Origin: Chromera velia
Lineage: Eukaryota > Sar > Chromeraceae
Assembly: GCA_018398765.1 (NCBI GenBank)
Contig: JAHBMJ010001203.1
Span: forward strand, 1-34,086
Direction: 5' to 3'
DNA length: 34,086 bases
This document shows positions 20,696-26,207 of the stretch, piece after piece. The position numbers were made by a program, and so were the translations under genes. The notes under the pieces are model-generated. The model did not search any database and had not been told where the DNA came from. It saw nothing but the letters and a program-made list of their open reading frames with translations. The stretch's first letter is position 1. Each line of letters starts with the position of its first letter.

Positions 20696-21628
20696 TCATG
20701 CGCGCATGTGTCCCGCCATTCTCCTTTTGCACAGTCTATTTGTGTTCGTCTTTCTCGCTATTTTTTCCTTCGCCATGCCTATTCCCTCCTTTGTCCATTC
20801 CACTCAATCCGAGGGTGTCTCCATCCACCCATTCAACCATGATTCAACTTCCCTTTCGCTCTCTCTACCCTCCTGCATGAACGCCGCCCTCTGATCAGAA
20901 TCACATGTGCCAAACAAGGCCCACCCACCCACCCACCGACTCACCGTATAGGTCGTGGCATTGCTGCCGTCTGCAGAGAGGACGTCGAGGATCAACGTCC
21001 CCTCCTCCGTCTCTGGAACTATCTCCTCCACCACCGAGTGACTGTCGACAAACGAGGATCCACGCAGCGCCACCAGACCGTCAGCAGCCGCAGCTGCCCG
21101 GAGGACCACGGGAAAGTGTTTGTACAATTCCAGCGAGTAGGTGAAGACGTCAGGGGCGAAAGAGGGTGTCAGGGGTGAGAGGGAGGAGGAGAAGTCCAGA
21201 ACACTCAGAGAAGTCTCGTTGGACCCCCTGTCCGACGCCACAATCGAATAACGCGTACAAGTCTCTAAGCGTTGTGCCTCTTTGCATACAATCAGCCGAA
21301 CCAAATGGGAATCTTTCCCCGTACCGAAGTATACCACGGTGCTGTTGATCCCCTTGTTGCCCGAGTCGTCATCGATCCGCCCTTCTGCTGCAAAGGACAT
21401 CTTCAGCTGTGTAACGCTATGAGGGCAGACAACAAAATACAGGTACTGTTCCGGTGTCACGTGGCCAGGCTCAATTGCGCACAGGGGGGAGGACAGCTCC
21501 ACCGCCGTCAGGACGCCGTTGGTGCCCGCGCTCAGAAGAGACGGGGCTCCCGAGCAAAGAAGAAGACCCCAATTCAGGATCGAAAAGAGGCCCAGGAGGA
21601 AGGGCCAGGCAGCAGTGGCACGAACCAT
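1..21628 (-). CDS. Giant multi-exon membrane protein: cadherin-like beta-sandwich ectodomain, multi-pass region, cytoplasmic MORN repeats (3' end outside window)
   Basis: ATG at 21628 starts a hydrophobic signal peptide. Exons, 5' to 3': 20945-21628, 19693-20291, 19219-19310, 18805-18922, 18319-18513, 16572-17909, 16129-16297, 15367-15727, 14937-15049, 14691-14806, about 14376-14507, 13984-14044, 13390-13689, 13029-13141, 12475-12639, 11388-12172, 11210-11330, 10691-10807, 10262-10436, 9460-9944, 8912-9113, 8406-8555, 7589-8010, 6921-7193, 6421-6490, 5839-6069, 4653-5579, 3907-4209, 3331-3543, 2554-2707, 2276-2349, 1-1823. All junctions are GT-AG and phases match throughout; the ends of exons 9, 11 and 29 are the least certain. 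The product is at least about 3,690 residues and likely sits in the plasma membrane or a surface membrane with its N-terminus outside. The general plan (repeat ectodomain, multi-pass bundle, long tail) resembles large alveolate surface proteins, but I do not recognise a named family for the whole chain. Confidence 0.8.
1850..1900. repeat. (GA)n microsatellite
   Basis: Purine dinucleotide tract in the intron upstream of exon 32. On the coding strand it is a pyrimidine tract close to that acceptor. Confidence 0.9.
2276..3543 (-). CDS. Exons 29-31 of the giant gene
   Basis: Exons are 3331-3543, 2554-2707 and 2276-2349. Exon 29 reads PKWDAQLAEWGDQLRSFLKF and is placed to end at CTC|GTGAGT. Its frame stays open to 3019 with protein-like sequence (ENLSAQQYKVVLHCAVSSAS), so it may be longer or alternatively spliced. 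Exon 30 reads LEGGGDVAIKCRSVPLSLLK, and exon 31 reads LKADVEGQVSLFLHEDVPVT. Phases 0, 0, 1 and 0 match across all junctions. Confidence 0.6.
2355..2410. repeat. (CATC)n microsatellite
   Basis: Tetranucleotide tract directly before the exon 31 acceptor. It reads as (GATG)n on the coding strand. Confidence 0.9.
3640..3680. repeat. (TA)n followed by (GA)n
   Basis: Dinucleotide tracts inside the intron between exons 28 and 29. Confidence 0.9.
3907..5579 (-). CDS. Exons 27-28 of the giant gene: helical region, low-complexity loop, acidic helix
   Basis: Exon 27 is 4653-5579 (309 codons) and exon 28 is 3907-4209 (101 codons), both in phase 0. Exon 27 opens with a long helix (LLCLHALSRLLESLDLLVVL, HQQAEDAEREL) and ends in a Gly/Ala-rich loop and LAVVQ. 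Exon 28 reads EFPDLVEAEDPEEDEEGGEG, then RERLEWECRTLAAEVHDEME. The acceptor and first 24 nt of exon 28 are repeated 104 bp upstream in the intron. Confidence 0.75.
4185..4330 (-). repeat. 104-bp tandem duplication over the exon 28 acceptor
   Basis: The same roughly 40-bp block (exon start plus TGCAG acceptor) is at 4185-4227 and 4289-4330, separated by an (AT)n tract at 4243-4276. The upstream copy in transcript order has its own acceptor at 4314 and is followed after 24 nt by GTATGA. Confidence 0.9.
5839..7193 (-). CDS. Exons 24-26 of the giant gene: cytoplasmic helical segment
   Basis: Exons are 6921-7193, 6421-6490 and 5839-6069. Exon 24 is Cys- then Gly-rich (FCKDVGGALCSCGCCRG, a Gly run, NKKSTWKVRIRP) and ends at GTGAGT at 6921. 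That donor, not the earlier GTGAGA, gives the phase 2 needed by exon 25 (FGTLVEEKTLEAQAMRKKMG). Exon 26 reads EVFQYLDGLFNETDAELL, then a charged helix and VDDRIEALAEELLE. These are typical helical linker sequences. Confidence 0.72.
6343..6418. repeat. (GACA/GGCA)n array adjoining the exon 25 donor
   Basis: On the coding strand the donor GTCAGT is directly followed by CTGT and CTGC repeats for about 75 nt. Confidence 0.92.
7465..7635 (-). repeat. 119-bp-period duplication over the exon 23 donor
   Basis: A 52-bp block is identical at 7465-7516 and 7584-7635. It contains the last 47 nt of exon 23 and the first bases of the intron (ACAG|GTACG). Confidence 0.92.
7589..8555 (-). CDS. Exons 22-23 of the giant gene: cytoplasmic segment
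   Basis: Exons are 8406-8555 and 7589-8010. Exon 22 reads LAARALFGEAQDTFLSFYVN, VHVPPRGKVAFVHDRLP. Exon 23 reads ARQAILIRSALVDPSRSYSI, then a Ser-rich loop, then FPDLEISVSRITYR. No family was recognised. The donor of exon 23 (ACAG|GTACGTG) and the final 47 nt of the exon occur again 119 bp downstream in the intron. Only the first copy keeps the reading frame. Confidence 0.75.
8763..8872. repeat. Perfect 55-bp direct repeat, two copies, in intron 21
   Basis: 8763-8817 and 8818-8872 are adjacent and identical. They lie wholly in the intron, about 40 nt upstream (in + coordinates downstream) of the exon 21 donor region. Confidence 0.92.
8912..9944 (-). CDS. Exons 20-21 of the giant gene: coiled-coil-like cytoplasmic region
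   Basis: Exons are 9460-9944 and 8912-9113. Exon 20 starts VRADILRLRNALRRRRRS, passes through a Gly/Glu-rich stretch, then gives a heptad-like helix (ELAAEELRLREQLKDADEVL). Its donor is placed at 9460 (CCAG|GTCGGT) because exon 21 (FRLHKALFVADSLPGPAG) needs phase 2; a GTGAGT farther on would break the frame. Exon 21 ends at TTGCAG|GTAGG in phase 0. Confidence 0.72.
10262..11330 (-). CDS. Exons 17-19 of the giant gene: last membrane segments and juxtamembrane helix
   Basis: Exons are 11210-11330, 10691-10807 and 10262-10436. Exon 17 gives DVLSFVFQVMVISALFLGHK and exon 18 gives SLLAILSIFVVLLSMNMRSA, both strongly hydrophobic. Exon 19 is an amphipathic basic region (REDLRQGVVWGVKATGRAAL, RLRAEGRQALRSKHEAAV) that probably follows the membrane on the cytoplasmic side. 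Phases 1, 2, 2 and 0 all match. Everything downstream is soluble, so this is the last recognisable membrane part. Confidence 0.77.
11388..12172 (-). CDS. Exon 16 of the giant gene: two membrane segments and helical loop
   Basis: This 785-nt exon begins after a (TG)n tract and GTGCAG, completing an Asp codon. FALERVSTLVLTCCVGAYQG and ILQLSLLLSTTLALLCAHCL are probable membrane helices. A charged helical stretch follows (VRRKVFVREARRQLQARLAV), then a loop. The end (RHVTLYSVSLEMAG, WTVVLDNRKLLKSE) could form beta strands. It exits in phase 1 into a 57-nt intron. Confidence 0.78.
12193..12265. repeat. (CA)n then (GA)n upstream of the exon 16 acceptor
   Basis: On the coding strand a CT tract and then a TG tract lead to TTTGTGCAG at 12173. 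Confidence 0.92.
12475..13689 (-). CDS. Exons 13-15 of the giant gene: acidic loop and conserved-looking linker
   Basis: Exons are 13390-13689, 13029-13141 and 12475-12639, with phases 0, 0, 2 and 2, all matching. Exon 13 has a short hydrophobic start (ASVWATLFGGLGFLPG), a Gly/Ser-rich stretch and a run of nine Glu. Exon 14 (FEEDLYMFPDSEGKSLRRLN) and exon 15 (LLNAYDRPVEFRVDVAVRHL) look like compact folded sequence preceding the next membrane bundle. The exon 15 donor is the first unit of a GTGA repeat. Confidence 0.75.
13984..14806 (-). CDS. Exons 10-12 of the giant gene: soluble linker
   Basis: Exons are 14691-14806, about 14376-14507 and 13984-14044. They read EGRRTRVYLFTEPEFAF to CHSE, then LITFEPQLGRYVDRRLHFAK to KRLVGRF, then EVRAVIPILNGKRG. 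The first junction (GA|G) is exact. The donor of exon 11 is unresolved: GT sites after 14409, 14397 and 14376 all fit the required phase 2. No family was recognised. The segment links two membrane regions and carries no obvious hydrophobic helix. Confidence 0.6.
14534..14645. repeat. (AATG)n, (GAAA)n and (GA)n composite
   Basis: It fills most of the intron between exons 10 and 11; on the coding strand it is a pyrimidine-rich tract before the exon 11 acceptor. Confidence 0.92.
14937..16297 (-). CDS. Exons 7-9 of the giant gene: membrane bundle
   Basis: Exons are 16129-16297, 15367-15727 and 14937-15049. Exon 7 is polar (YEEAPEDLQRAHEARNWEPE). Exon 8 carries two clear hydrophobic segments, VLFGVTALFLAAGVLYLPLW and FWLFVLDFGLITFSQAAAVV, separated by a basic loop. 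Exon 9 adds a third, FCWIALFVYPVGFIGYCTVK. Phases are 2, 0, 1 and 0. The end of exon 9 is chosen at 14937 because the next exon needs phase 0; a donor at 14941 would break the frame. Confidence 0.72.
16572..17909 (-). CDS. Exon 6 of the giant gene: long Ser/Glu-rich loop with one hydrophobic segment
   Basis: This 446-codon exon is open throughout. It starts after a (TG)n tract and GTGCAG, completing an Arg codon with exon 5, and exits at GAAGG|GTGAGT. Most of it is low-complexity and charged. A hydrophobic stretch in the second half (FGEWFLSIIFEPAFFLCPVG) may be a membrane segment. The C-terminal part is extremely acidic (runs of Glu around EEEGEEDEEGDE). The long polar region suggests a cytoplasmic or lumenal loop between membrane segments; no catalytic motif was seen. 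Confidence 0.75.
17912..17951. repeat. (CA)n abutting the exon 6 acceptor
   Basis: On the coding strand the TG tract runs directly into GTGCAG at 17910. Confidence 0.92.
18234..18283. repeat. (CA)n and (GA)n in intron 5
   Basis: Dinucleotide tract 36 nt inside the donor of exon 5. Confidence 0.9.
18319..18513 (-). CDS. Exon 5 of the giant gene: first membrane-associated segment
   Basis: It encodes about 65 residues joined as SPW|YASGPWLRAV. The stretch WLRAVSSVFMWANLLLSA is hydrophobic and probably membrane-spanning or membrane-embedded. It is followed by AKFMQFMILMSSIRGLPDPF, in which a Q-rich hydrophobic helix ends in a Leu-Pro turn. Similar helix-turn layouts occur in the membrane regions of large ciliate and other alveolate surface proteins, a family resemblance only. 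Exit phase is 2, completed by exon 6. Confidence 0.7.
18805..19310 (-). CDS. Exons 3 and 4 of the giant gene: third beta-sandwich repeat
   Basis: Exon 3 is 19219-19310 and exon 4 is 18805-18922. Together they give RLTYSVTVPRNQSF, then a TVLVEG turn, then GSERTFNVTVKAGGEG and SYFVTVLRE. That is the strand-turn-strand signature of a cadherin-like beta-sandwich repeat: Y-x-V-x-V-P, the V-x-G turn, the G-S-x-x-x-F-x-V-x-V strand, and the closing Y-x-V-x-V. Junction phases are 2, 1 and 2 and all match. An ORF across the intron (19219 to 18923) is open in places and looks hydrophobic, but it breaks the repeat, so I treat it as intron. Confidence 0.78.
19589..19735 (-). repeat. 47-bp tandem repeat, three copies, over the exon 2 donor
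   Basis: Three near-identical copies each contain the end of exon 2 and a complete ATAG|GTCAGT donor (exon ends at 19693, 19646 and 19599). One copy differs by a single base (GAATTCC for GAGTTCC). Confidence 0.92.
19693..20291 (-). CDS. Exon 2 of the giant gene: second beta-sandwich repeat
   Basis: It enters in phase 0 after GTGCAG and completes the exon 1 strand as T-T-Y-T-I-H-F-V-A-R. A new repeat then begins with LRFEGGTLSPSF followed by THFYTLKV, the usual opening of cadherin-like beta-sandwich domains, and closes at RRYVILVERE. A third repeat begins near its end (LLRHLRTWGGEEMNEEF). It exits in phase 2 at ATAG|GTCAGT. Both of its boundaries lie inside tandem duplications: the acceptor side is present twice (second copy at 20398) and the donor side three times (ends at 19693, 19646 and 19599). 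Only the donor at 19693 keeps the frame without a stop. Confidence 0.8.
20264..20432 (-). repeat. 107-bp-period duplication over the exon 2 acceptor
   Basis: A block of about 60-68 bp with 28 nt of exon 2 and about 40 nt of intron occurs at 20264-20331 and 20371-20432. Both copies have the GTGCAG acceptor. Confidence 0.88.
20625..20694. repeat. (TG)n microsatellite in intron 1 of the giant gene
   Basis: About 70 bp of TG with a few interruptions; (CA)n on the coding strand. Confidence 0.92.
20945..21628 (-). CDS. Exon 1 of the giant gene: signal peptide and first beta-sandwich repeat
   Basis: The exon encodes 228 residues and ends in phase 0 at a GTGAGT donor. Residues about 1-28 (MVRATAAWPFLLGLFSILNW...) have a basic start and a hydrophobic core, as expected of a secretory signal. 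It holds the only in-frame ATG suitable as a start; the frame extends upstream without another. Several N-x-S/T sites follow (NSTV, NETS, NATT). The last 90 residues read as a cadherin-like beta-sandwich: a hydrophobic strand after a P-x-F-x-P motif (PSFAPDVFTYSLEL), a central A-rich strand, and the closing T-T-Y-T of the last strand, completed by exon 2. Confidence 0.8.
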
Positions 21629-22139
21629 GTTTCTAAGCGGTCGGTGGTCTTTCTCTCCCCTGCTCAAGGGCAAAAACCAGCGCAGAACAACGCCGACTGC
21701 TCTGGCTCTTGACTTCACAAAGGCCTCGAAGCGAGGATACTCCTGACACGATTCACAGAGGACCGAGCGATCGATCAAGAAGGCAGTCTGGTCAAGAGAA
21801 CTCTTCTCCAGATCCTGTCTTTACCTGCCTTTCTACCACAAGTTACTCTCCAGGCGCTCACGTATTAGCGCGGACATTCAGGCAGACAACTGATGGGTCG
21901 GTGTCGGACCGTCTGTGTCTCCATACATGTTGCAGGAATCACTGGTGTAGATACGTACACCTTCTCTGGATAATGGTGTCGAGATCAAAAAATCTGATGC
22001 GGTTGCCTGAGTCTTCTTGTTTTGCCATGTTTTGCCATTGTTTGCTGACATGCAATGACATGATACAGGTTCACATCGGCTTGAATTAAGCTCAGCATCT
22101 ATGAGCATCTTCACACCACACTGAGAATCACTGAGACTG
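21629..22139. other. Upstream region of the giant gene
   Basis: No convincing coding sequence. The frame of exon 1 stays open for about 150 nt upstream but without an ATG. The region should hold the promoter and 5' leader of the minus-strand gene; I see no clear TATA box or other named element. Confidence 0.4.
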
Positions 22140-22330
22140 TAGAGGTCATGCTGCATGGGCCTGCATGCCGGCCGCGGCCGTCTCCATGCATGCATGGAGG
22201 CCCGGCCCGGGCCGCGGATGGGCCCGATGCGCGCGCGTGCCCATGCATCCCAACGATCCGCAACATCCCCAACATCCCTCGTTGGGATGTTGGGAGAGTT
22301 GCCGGGGCAGGCTCTGAGACGCAAGATTTT
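22140..22330. repeat. GC-rich palindrome cluster
   Basis: It contains dense self-complementary words: GGCCGCGGCC, CCATGCATGCATGG, GGCCCGGCCCGGGCC and GCGCGCGC. A perfect 11-bp hairpin (CCCAACATCCC / GGGATGTTGGG, loop TCGTT) is at 22268-22294. No gene is seen. Confidence 0.7.
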
Positions 22331-22984
22331 GACCCACATTTTTGGTGGTTCAGTCTGAAATCACCACAGGAGGAAGGTTAACAAAACTAAGTGTTGTATG
22401 GTGGAATTGAACCCCCATGGGATCCCACACTTTTACACAAGTGCCCACAGAGTGATGTTGCGTGTGTACAGAATGCTTGGGACGGCAAAGTTATGACAAA
22501 GGAGGTCGTTTTGATTCGATTTGGCACCTTTTGACAGACTAGGCTAGATCTGCGGCATCCGCCCCTCATATACGGGGATGCGGCATGCATAACAAAAACC
22601 TTAATCAACAATTTGGCATCTGCTACAACAATTATCCCTGCTTGAAAGGCTTTGGTTCCATACAAAAATATAGCTTCCATAGCTTACACCCACTCCGATT
22701 GCTCATATGTTCTCGGGTAGGCACTAAGGTAGGCAAACAGTCAGAACGTCTATAGTTTTCAAGGGGGAAAAAGAGCTGTATATATAAGAAAAAGCAGTTT
22801 GAGTATTTTGAGAAACTGGATACTGCATGTTGCTCGCAGTAGGGCGCCTCTGCATTTGTACCGATCTAGACAGCCACGTGCCCCCTTGAGAAGCAACGGC
22901 CTGGCCCAGTTCATGGCGGGAGGGTCCCTACGCTGCAAAGGGGAAAAAGGGAAGACCACAAAGAAAGTAGAGGTCTGAAAGAAA
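22331..22984. other. Intergenic sequence without recognisable genes
   Basis: Mixed composition. A small imperfect hairpin (GCATCC...GGGGATGC) lies near 22557-22582. Short ORFs here lack protein-like character. Confidence 0.5.
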
Positions 22985-25300
22985 AGAAAATGTAAAGAAC
23001 GGTTGAGTGTGCGTCAAACAGAGCAGAATTAATGAGATTCATCAACTTATCTTATTTTATTTAAAGTGTTTCATATATCTTAACAGTGTAGCTCACTTAC
23101 ATTTACAAAACAATTAATACATAATTATTTAAATAATATATAAAGTGACTGTTATAAAAAGTGAAAAGCTGTATATCTATTTGATAATTATTAATAATCA
23201 ATGATAATGATTTAACTAAACCCGACGTTGTGGTAATGTATTTATAAAAATATTTTATTTAAGAATACTACTCCAGATCGAATAATCCGAACTAGGATCC
23301 GAATTTATTCAAAAAGAACTAAATTTAAGAAAATTACTAGCAAAATTATAAAATAGAAGTATATATAGATGATGGAAGACAGGATTCTTATATAATAATA
23401 CCTTATATAAAAAATTATGCACACCCCATGAAGATTTTTTGGGGGCTCAAAATAAACGGTTGTGGCTACTTGATTGAATGTACTTAAGATGAATCCTCTT
23501 CAACTTGTCTCAATATTTATTAGCTTGAGGGTATGCCACTAGGTCTACTACCATAATGTCATTATGCGTCTTGTTTTTCCAAACAAAGGTGTTGTGTTCC
23601 GCACTGACGCGGCCCACACAGTCACCCCGGTGGACCTGGTATGCCCCTCCCTGCGTGGTGCGGGCAATCTACACTTGCATACACTTACTCTACCTGTAGC
23701 ATACAAACAAATAATTCTGGTTCAGCACGGTGCTCCCTGTGACTGCTGTTGCCAGCTGATCGATGGAATGAAGTCCTTTGTTTTAGCCGATATCCTGAAT
23801 TACAGTCTCACATGACCATGATCGATAGATTTGTTGTACTATGCCTAGACTGTCTGCATTAGGAGTCTAGCTGGTACACAATATGGTAGCGAGTCTGGTT
23901 CCGGATCACGTTTGAGTATTGCTGCTGCCTCTGTTGCAGTTCGTCTCCATATCAGAAATTCGATTTCGCAGAGCTCGCGCCTTTGGCTGCATGTTCACAT
24001 GCAGTTTCTAAGAAAAACAGACATACACAGTGGCACACACTTCTCCTTTCTTCTTGCTCTCACCTTCTTGGTTGACTCTTTGATTTGAAGAACTCGTCTT
24101 GAACCGTCTCGTTCAAGAGTGTATCTTTATAGTTTCTCTTTGTCACGCGATACTCAAACGTGACCCGGAACCAGGCTTGCTACTATATTGTGTACCAGCT
24201 AGACTCCTAATGCAGGCAGTCTAGGCATAGTACAACAAATCTATGGATCGTGGTCACGTGAGACTGTAATTCAGGATATCGGCTAAAACAAAGGACTTCA
24301 TTCCATCGATCAGCTGGCAACAGCAGTCACAGGGAGCACCGTGCTGAACCAGAATTATTTGTTTGTATGCTACAGATAGAATAAGTGCATGCAAGTGCAG
24401 ATCGCCTGCACCGTGCAGGGAGGGGCATGCCGGGTCCGCCGGGGTGATTGTGTGGGCCGCATCAGTGCGGAACACAACAAAAAGCTTTGAGAAGGTTTTT
24501 AAGTATTCTTTTTCAAAAGTTTTTTTTTATAATCATGAACAACAACCTGAAGGATAATCATAAAAAGAATATGCCCTCTACCTACATGTATAATTTGTAA
24601 AGGATCATGAATTGCTAGAAGATGTGAACAGAAGATATGGTCTTAGAAATAAATCGAAAGCTGGTTATACCCTACAGCTGGCCATTCTTTTCCTCAACCA
24701 TCAATGATTGAGGTTTTTTTTTTGTTATTCTTGTGGAATAGTATGGAATAACTTTATAGGATATACTCTCTCAATCGTTATCCTCTAGAGCTTCTCCGGC
24801 CACGGGCTTGTGGCCGATGCATTGCCAGCTGCGCATGCAGATCGTGATGGCGTTAACAATCTTGGCATCTGTTCAGGCAAGCCGCGGCGCATATGACACA
24901 CAGGTCACTGAGATGCTGCTTGGGAGGGAGTTTTCCACCTATGTGGGCTTTGCAGAGAAGAAAGAGTAAAAGAAGGGGGAAAGCCAGCGGGGTGCTGACA
25001 GGGGAGATAAAGGAAAGAAAATGACTATTTTTATGGGTAGGACGTGTAAAAGACTAGGTAAAAGACAAAGAAGAGAAGAAGAGCCTTATGACATCAGATT
25101 GAAGAAACATGAATAAGAACTCGAAAGCTGATAGATCAAGTATGTGAAAGAAAGAAAATTGGTGTGAAGAAAAAAAGTTTAATAAAGAAATGTTGAGGGG
25201 AAACAAATTTTTTTTATTTGGACACGGGTATCACTGATCTAGATCACTGATTCAGAAGAAGAAGCAGGGGAGGGGAAAGAAGGCCACTACACTCATCTAT
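22985..25300. other. AT-rich island interrupted by a foldback element
   Basis: Composition shifts sharply from GC-rich genes to AT-rich sequence (22985-23560), then to a moderately GC foldback element, then to AT-rich and purine-rich sequence (24480-25250). There is no long ORF. It could be degraded mobile DNA or a transferred organellar fragment; nothing in the sequence decides. Confidence 0.6.
23590..24479. mobile_element. Foldback (long inverted-repeat) element
   Basis: Arms 23590-23919 and 24150-24479 are inverted copies of exactly 330 bp each, with no indels, around a 230-bp spacer. I count 21 differences, 20 of them transitions, and none in a 118-bp core (23694-23811 of the left arm). 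No transposase is encoded, and no clear target-site duplication was found. It resembles a non-autonomous foldback or MITE-like element. Both arms keep a short open frame of about 73 codons, which follows from arm identity rather than proving coding. Confidence 0.8.
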
Positions 25301-26195
25301 AGATAGACAGAGTTGACCACGCGAACACACGAAGAATGAAAGGTATTAATTTTTGTTTGCCATGAAAGGCATAAACTAGGATCGATGGCTTAGTCTAGGG
25401 GCCCAGCCGCCTAGGGGGGGGGCAAGGCCATCATTGCGCTGGCAGCAGAATGATGATTGAGCAGCAGAATGACCGCGTAACACTGTCAGACGGACAGGAT
25501 CTATGCCTAAGCAAGATGCATACTGGCCCGACGCAGGACCAGAGAAACACCAAAGATCGTGATGTCGATCGATCGTGCACACCGATACATGCACCGGACA
25601 TGCAGGAGAGACACTGCAGAAGAGAAATACGTACACAAACTGAGGGCTAGACAATCTGAGACATGCGCTGTCAGAAGCAACTAGTGCATTGTATATGAAT
25701 GGATCGAAACACTGTCAATGAAGCAGAAATGCGTATACTTGAAGACAACAGATCGACCATGGGCATTGCTTGTTGATGTTTTGTCTGTGCAGTGGCTTCG
25801 ATTATGCAATGCAGGCATCGCGCTGAGCAGCAGTCGTGCGTATTGCAATTTTTCGAAAAGGCATGTGTGACTCTCTGTCAGTTCCCTGGCGGCGTGTGGC
25901 TCCTCAAAGCTGGCAGTCTCTCTGAGTACCTTCATGCAGTGATCGACGTTCAGTATCTGTCCTCCTCATCCTTGAGGTCAATGCAGAGTGATTCGCACTT
26001 CGTTTCCCTTCGATTGTGCCGCTTAAGAATGGACAGCCTCCGCCCCGTTTTGACCTGACAGAAGGGGGACGGGACAAGAATGAGACTGCCTCGGTCAGCG
26101 TGTGGTGTGCTCATGTGCATACATGCATTCGGACTCATGGTTTTTGTTCTTGTGATCGAGCATTGATGTTCCGCATGCAAGGATCGAAGTTCTGC
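25301..26195. other. Upstream region of the plus-strand coiled-coil gene
   Basis: No convincing exon. It contains scattered TGCATGCA-type words and ends at the first ATG candidates (26166, 26175, 26196, 26208). It presumably holds the promoter; no clear core element was identified. Confidence 0.4.
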
Positions 26196-26207
26196 ATGAG
26201 TACATGC

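Noticed and set aside
22387-22450. tRNA-like T-arm (minus-strand GGTTCAATTCC)
   Set aside because: No matching acceptor stem, D-arm or anticodon arm could be placed at the right distance, and the T-stem has a mismatch.
23564-24475. Two similar 73-83 codon ORFs in the foldback arms
   Set aside because: They mirror each other because the arms are inverted copies. No known domain, and the differences between arms do not favour third codon positions.
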